Positions 6,548-10,276 of a stretch of DNA of 10,276 nt are shown one piece after another. The DNA lies in contig JAHFQD010000035.1 of assembly GCA_023266455.1 (NCBI GenBank), positions 1-10,276 on the forward strand, in the 5' to 3' direction. Position numbers and translations under genes: made by a program. How positions within the stretch are numbered: position 1 is the first letter of the stretch; each line of letters opens with the position of its first letter. The notes under the pieces are model-generated. The model was not told the origin of the DNA and ran no database searches. It was given only the letters and a program-made list of their open reading frames with translations. The stretch is from Candidatus Muproteobacteria bacterium (GTDB lineage Bacteria > Pseudomonadota > Gammaproteobacteria > Acidiferrobacterales > Sulfurifustaceae).

Positions 6548-7120
6548 ATGCGATTCCTTTACGACCTGCTCCCGTTATTGGTCTTTTTCGCGGTTTACAA
6601 GTTTTACGATATCTACATCGCCACCGCGGCGGCCATCGTCGCGTCCTGTGTACAAGTCGCCTGGTATTGGCTCAAACACCGGCGCTTCGAAACCATGCAA
6701 GTCGTCACGCTCGGCGTCGTCGTCGTCTTCGGCGGGCTAACGTTGCTGCTGCACGACGATATGTTTATCAAATGGAAACCCACGATCGCCTACTGGATCT
6801 TGGCGTTGTTGATGCTAGGCAGCCATTTCGTCGGACGCGACACCATGATTAAACGTTTGCTCGGCGAACATATGGAACTCCCCGAGCTGGTATGGCGACG
6901 ACTGAATCTATCCTGGGGTGTGTTCTTCATCGCGCTCGGCATACTTAATTTGTACGTAGCATTTTATTTTCGTCCGATGCTCAATGCGCAAGCGCGGCAG
7001 GATATGTGGGTGGAATTCAAGGTATTCTGGGTACTCGGAATCACCTTACTCTTTACTCTCATCCAAGCGTTTTTTCTCGCGCGCCATCTACCACATCGTT
7101 CTGATAACACGCCTTCCTGA
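6548..7120 (+). CDS. yciB: Septation protein A / YciB family inner-membrane protein
   Basis: This is a 190-residue polytopic membrane protein of the YciB/IspZ (intracellular septation protein A) family, linked to cell-envelope synthesis and division through contacts with elongasome and divisome proteins; its biochemical activity is not established. Sequence signs: the N-terminal [20 protein letters not shown] start typical of the family, about five hydrophobic segments (roughly 5-20, 23-42, 51-68, 78-95, 121-141 and 156-176, some of them paired), the [17 protein letters not shown] region and [17 protein letters not shown] (111-127), which is strongly conserved in YciB. Length fits the family (about 180-200 residues). 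The start at 6548 matches the conserved N-terminus although no good Shine-Dalgarno precedes it. Its TGA overlaps the ATG of yciI by one base, indicating translational coupling. Confidence 0.93.
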   Translation: MRFLYDLLPLLVFFAVYKFYDIYIATAAAIVASCVQVAWYWLKHRRFETMQVVTLGVVVVFGGLTLLLHDDMFIKWKPTIAYWILALLMLGSHFVGRDTMIKRLLGEHMELPELVWRRLNLSWGVFFIALGILNLYVAFYFRPMLNAQARQDMWVEFKVFWVLGITLLFTLIQAFFLARHLPHRSDNTPS

Positions 7121-7419
7121 TGCATTACGTCATCGTCGGAACCGACGTACCGAATAGTCTCGAACGCCGCCTAGGCGCACGCACGGCGCATCTGGAGCGT
7201 CTAAAGAAATTGCAAACGGAAGGACGATTGCTAATCGCCGGTCCACTCCCCGCCGTCGACGCGCCCGATCCGGGGCCTGCCGGTTTCACCGGCAGCTTGA
7301 TCGTGGCGGAATTCGAGTCGTTGGAACAAGCGCGCGCCTGGGCAGAAATAGATCCCTATGTCACCGCCGGTGTCTATGCCAGCGTAACGGTCAACCCCTT
7401 TCGCAAGGTCTTTCCGTGA
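7120..7419 (+). CDS. yciI: YciI family protein
   Basis: This 99-residue cytosolic protein has the ferredoxin-like dimeric alpha/beta fold of the YciI family. It shows the N-terminal [20 protein letters not shown] strand and loop, R21-x-x-H24-L with the following [15 protein letters not shown] segment, then [10 protein letters not shown] and [22 protein letters not shown]. The histidine (H24) and the aspartate of EIDPY correspond to the His-Asp pair proposed for the active site in this family. The function is poorly known; it is presumed enzymatic. The start codon shares one base with the yciB stop, and the last bases overlap the bolA start by four (GTGA), so the three genes form one translationally coupled unit. 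Confidence 0.92.
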   Translation: MHYVIVGTDVPNSLERRLGARTAHLERLKKLQTEGRLLIAGPLPAVDAPDPGPAGFTGSLIVAEFESLEQARAWAEIDPYVTAGVYASVTVNPFRKVFP

Positions 7420-7682
7420 GTCGGCAAACCGACGCTATCGAAAATCGTTTGCGCGAAAAACTTCAAGCCGAACGAATAGACATCGCCGACGACTCCGCGC
7501 ACCACGTCGGCCATCCCGGCGCGGCGTCCGGCGGGCATTTTTCTGTCACCGTGGTATCGGCAAAATTTGCCGGGCTGAGCCCCATCCAACGGCATCGAAT
7601 GGTGTACGATGCGCTGGACGAAATGCTGCGAACCGACATTCACGCCCTTTCTATACGGGCTCTTGCACCGAACGAAATTTAA
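7416..7682 (+). CDS. bolA: BolA family protein
   Basis: This 88-residue protein belongs to the BolA family. BolA proteins partner monothiol glutaredoxins through a shared [2Fe-2S] cluster, and E. coli BolA also affects cell shape and transcription. The family core is clear: [20 protein letters not shown] (29-48), then [21 protein letters not shown] (51-71), including the invariant RHR-x-VY helix and the class histidine H64 in QRHRMVY. The protein has no membrane segment. The GTG start at 7416 overlaps the yciI stop within GTGA. The yciB-yciI-bolA-parvulin order is, from memory, recurrent in betaproteobacteria such as Bordetella, where the downstream parvulin is known as Par27. Whether it acts mainly in Fe-S trafficking or in gene regulation cannot be told from sequence. 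Confidence 0.93.
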   Translation: MSRQTDAIENRLREKLQAERIDIADDSAHHVGHPGAASGGHFSVTVVSAKFAGLSPIQRHRMVYDALDEMLRTDIHALSIRALAPNEI

Positions 7683-7715
7683 TCAACTATGAAACTCGAC
7701 GACAAAGGAAAAGCC

Positions 7716-8555
7716 ATGTCTGTGTTACGCAATATCGCCCTTCCCCTCGCGCTTACCGCGGTTTTGCTCGGTGGTTGCGATAAAAAATTCGCCGACGACA
7801 GCAAAGTCCTGGCGACGGTGAACGGTGAAAAAATCACCGAGAAGGATTTCGAAAACTATCTGCAGTTGCGGCAGAACCAGCAAGAGCCGATTGCGGATAA
7901 AGAAAAAGAACGCAAGCTCGTCGTCGACGAATTGATTGATCGTGTGGTCTTAGCCCAACACGGCTCCGCGCTCGGTTATGAAAAAGAATCGGACGTTTAT
8001 TTTCGTCTGAAACGCGTACGCGAAAACGTTTTGGCGCAAGAAGTTATCCGCAAATCGTTTACACAAACGCCGGTTACCGACGACGACGTTAAAAAACGTT
8101 TCGAAACGGAAATCGAAAAAACCAACAAGAACGAATACAAGACCCGTCACATCCTGGTGAAGAGCGAGGAAGATGCGCAAGACGTGGCGAAGAAACTCAA
8201 ATCCGGATCGGGCTTCGAACAACTCGCGAAGACGCGTTCGACCGACGCGGAAACCGCCAAACGTGGCGGCGACCTCGGTTGGGTTAGCCAAGGCACCGGC
8301 TTTGTTCCCGAATTTTTCAACACGCTCATGACGCTACAAAAAGGTCAGGTATCCGACCCCGTCAAATCCGAATTCGGCTGGCACGTGATCAAAGTAGACG
8401 ACATCCGCCCGCTGAAACTGCCGACGTTTGAAGAATTCATGACCGATCCGCGCGCGCCCGCGAGCTTGCGCCGCCGTATTCAGGAAGAACGTCTGCAAGA
8501 CATGCTGAAAGAACTGAAAACGAAAGCCAAGATCGTCACCACAACCAGCAGCTGA
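7716..8555 (+). CDS. Lipoprotein peptidyl-prolyl cis-trans isomerase, parvulin type (PpiC/SurA-like)
   Basis: This is a 279-residue envelope foldase. The N-terminus is a lipoprotein signal peptide with basic residue R5, a hydrophobic core and lipobox LLGGC (C21 is the predicted lipidated residue). After it come a SurA-N-like helical chaperone region (~30-140, with VNGEKITEKDF) and one parvulin domain (~142-231) with TRHILVKSEEDA, GGDLGWV and the closing FGWHVIKVDDIRP. A C-terminal helix (~236-272) follows. It is expected to assist folding of periplasmic or outer-membrane proteins. The reading frame is open from an ATG at 7689, but that would put an acidic nine-residue extension before the signal peptide; the ATG at 7716 follows AAAGGAA (7704-7710) at good spacing and is preferred. 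The gene begins 33 bases after bolA, with no terminator between, so it likely belongs to the same transcript. It resembles Bordetella Par27 by position, though that protein is not described as a lipoprotein as far as I recall. Confidence 0.9.
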   Translation: MSVLRNIALPLALTAVLLGGCDKKFADDSKVLATVNGEKITEKDFENYLQLRQNQQEPIADKEKERKLVVDELIDRVVLAQHGSALGYEKESDVYFRLKRVRENVLAQEVIRKSFTQTPVTDDDVKKRFETEIEKTNKNEYKTRHILVKSEEDAQDVAKKLKSGSGFEQLAKTRSTDAETAKRGGDLGWVSQGTGFVPEFFNTLMTLQKGQVSDPVKSEFGWHVIKVDDIRPLKLPTFEEFMTDPRAPASLRRRIQEERLQDMLKELKTKAKIVTTTSS

Positions 8556-8576
8556 TACGGTTCGTCAGCGGTTTAC

Positions 8577-9581
8577 ATGAATTATCGCCTGCACTGTTTG
8601 CTGGCCGCCGGGGCATTGTTATTGTCGACGCTCCCGGCGGCCGGCGATCAGGATTTTCCCTTAGTACTGGATACTCACCTCGTACCCTTAGCGTCGAGCT
8701 CGCCGGACGATACCGTCACGGGTCGACTCCGTTCGCTCGGCATGCTGGAAGTACCCAGCATAAAAATCCATGGCATCCGGTTATCGCAATTATCCGGTCT
8801 CGCCTGGGACGACGACGAAGGAATTCTCTACGCCCTGTCCGACAAGGGCTACCTGTTCCATCTCAAACCTGAAATCAAAGACGGTCGGCTAATAGGCCTC
8901 AGTGTGCTGAACGTCGTCACGCTCACAGAACCGAAAAACGGTAAGCCTTTCAAATATGGGCAAGCGGACACCGAAGGCCTCGACATTTTGCACGGCCGTA
9001 ACGGCCGCAAAGGCGATGCCGAACTCTTAATCAGTTTCGAACGCATGCCGCGTATCGTGCGCTATCGGCCCGACGGCAAAGCGATCGAAGAACTCCCATT
9101 ACCCACACCGCTAACCGACCGGGCGGCGTATCAAAGCCCGAATCAAATGTTGGAATCGGTCTGCGTCGATCCGACGCTCGGTGTGCTAACCGCGCCGGAA
9201 CGGCCGTTGCGCGAAGAACCGGAAGGCATGACGCGAATTTTCAGCCTGTCGGGAAAAAACTGGCGTTATCCGCAAGGACGTTACTTCGGCATCACTGCCA
9301 TGGAATGTCTCGGCGACGGACGCGTGCTGGTGCTGGAACGCGATTGGGGCGTGATGCACAACCTCGTCACGCTCTCGTTAGTGCGCTTACCTGCTACGCC
9401 GTCCAACGAACCGCTCGCGGTGACAAACGTCGTTACCCTCGACGCTTCCAAAGGTCATCAGATCGACAACTTCGAAGGACTGACACGCCACAAAGGCAAT
9501 CGTTTCTTCATGGTGAGCGACGACAACGATTTGTTCGTGCAACGGACCTTGTTACTGTATTTCGAGCTGACGGAGTTGTAG
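8577..9581 (+). CDS. Secreted phytase-like / esterase-like protein (beta-propeller)
   Basis: This 334-residue exported protein has a Sec signal peptide (LHCLLAAGALLLSTLPAAGD, residues ~5-24, probable cleavage after AAG). The body fits the 'esterase-like activity of phytase' family (PF13449), a beta-propeller group: LSQLSGLAWDDDEGILYALSDKG (50-72), a DTEGLDI motif (~131-137), ISFERMPRIVRY, then FGITAMECLGDGRVLVLERDW, and a final IDNFEGLTRHKGNRFFMVSDDND. The repeated GL / LYALSDKG / FMVSDDND elements mark propeller blades. True enzymatic activity is uncertain; many members are uncharacterised. It starts 21 bases after the isomerase gene with no recognisable ribosome-binding site, so it may be the last gene of the yciB transcript and translationally dependent on it. 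Its stop codon lies two bases from the stop of the convergent yjbQ gene, and no terminator is visible between. Confidence 0.78.
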   Translation: MNYRLHCLLAAGALLLSTLPAAGDQDFPLVLDTHLVPLASSSPDDTVTGRLRSLGMLEVPSIKIHGIRLSQLSGLAWDDDEGILYALSDKGYLFHLKPEIKDGRLIGLSVLNVVTLTEPKNGKPFKYGQADTEGLDILHGRNGRKGDAELLISFERMPRIVRYRPDGKAIEELPLPTPLTDRAAYQSPNQMLESVCVDPTLGVLTAPERPLREEPEGMTRIFSLSGKNWRYPQGRYFGITAMECLGDGRVLVLERDWGVMHNLVTLSLVRLPATPSNEPLAVTNVVTLDASKGHQIDNFEGLTRHKGNRFFMVSDDNDLFVQRTLLLYFELTEL

Positions 9582-9583
9582 CG

Positions 9584-9994
9584 TTAGTCGTCGCTAATAT
9601 GCAGCACGACTTCGCGCTGACTACCGTGATGGCGATGCTCGAAAAGAAAAATCCCCTGCCACGTCCCCAACGCTAATTTGCCGTTATCAATAGGAATCGA
9701 CAACGACGTCGCCGTGAGCGCCGCCTTAATATGCGACGGCATATCGTCCGGTCCTTCAGTCGTATGCGTATAGAGTGAATCGTCTTCCGGCGCCAACCGA
9801 CCAAACCAACGCTCTAAATCCCGTTTCGCCGATGGATCGGCGTTTTCTTGGATCACTAGGCTCGCCGATGTATGGCGGATAAACACGGTACACAAACCCT
9901 GGCGCGCACCGGCTTCATGTACCGCTTTCACCACTTGCGCGGTAACGTCGTACAACCCTTGTCTAGAAGTCGTTACCGTTATGCGTTTGATCAT
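9584..9994 (-). CDS. yjbQ: YjbQ family protein (UPF0047)
   Basis: This 136-residue protein is of the YjbQ/UPF0047 family, a trimeric cytosolic beta-sandwich protein reported to have weak thiamine-phosphate synthase activity, with the true role unsettled. Family signatures seen are GLYDVTAQV (13-21), GLCTVFIRHTSASLVIQENADPS (33-55, with the conserved H41 and the ENAD acidic cluster), DDSLYTHTTEGPDDMPSHIKAALT (71-94, with H85... region holding the second conserved histidine in MPSHIK) and LGTWQGIFLFEHRHHG (108-123). Length fits. The start is six bases after the ligA stop codon, so the two genes are probably co-transcribed on the minus strand. Confidence 0.93.
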   Translation of the reverse strand: MIKRITVTTSRQGLYDVTAQVVKAVHEAGARQGLCTVFIRHTSASLVIQENADPSAKRDLERWFGRLAPEDDSLYTHTTEGPDDMPSHIKAALTATSLSIPIDNGKLALGTWQGIFLFEHRHHGSQREVVLHISDD

Positions 9995-10000
9995 GGCGCA

Positions 10001-10276
<276 letters not shown>

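Noticed and set aside
7689..7715. Upstream ATG of the prolyl isomerase at 7689
   Set aside because: It would put an acidic stretch before a lipoprotein signal peptide; the ATG at 7716 has a better ribosome-binding site.

Overview
The window looks like chromosomal DNA of a beta- or gammaproteobacterium of moderate GC content. The assignment rests on the septation protein A / YciI / BolA / parvulin gene order, a gammaproteobacterial-type CsrA, and an RpfC/RpfF pair of the type used for diffusible signal factor (DSF) quorum sensing. Species cannot be named from sequence alone. I see no mobile element, CRISPR array, rRNA or tRNA.

Layout. Positions 2-667 (+) hold the 3' part of an ABC-transporter periplasmic substrate-binding protein, closed by a strong intrinsic terminator. 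Positions 835-2301 (+) encode a membrane-anchored c-type cytochrome with two CXXCH haem sites that resembles the RoxA/MauG-like group, again followed by a clear terminator. After a leader with a 12-bp inverted repeat comes csrA (2479-2694, +). Only 44 bases later lies a large hybrid sensor kinase (2739-5270, +) with the membrane input region, kinase, receiver and HPt order of RpfC, plus an extra degenerate receiver. Converging on it, with stop codons directly abutting, is rpfF (5271-6236, -), the crotonase-fold DSF synthase, with both catalytic glutamates preserved.

A 311-base non-coding stretch (6237-6547) carries the probable rpfF promoter. Downstream is a tightly packed (+) cluster: yciB (septation protein A), yciI, bolA and a lipoprotein parvulin-type prolyl isomerase. 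A secreted phytase-like/esterase-like protein (8577-9581, +) follows. On the minus strand, the end of ligA (NAD-dependent DNA ligase, BRCT domain) runs into yjbQ, which converges on the phytase-like gene.

The central biological unit is the DSF module: RpfF makes a cis-2-unsaturated fatty acid signal, and the RpfC-like kinase would sense it and probably restrain RpfF through its receiver domain. The usual response regulator RpfG (HD-GYP) is not in this window. Unusual points are csrA immediately ahead of the kinase, a hairpin in the last codons of the kinase that could be the rpfF terminator, and the extra pseudo-receiver. The other genes are mainly housekeeping or accessory and show no evident link to the module.
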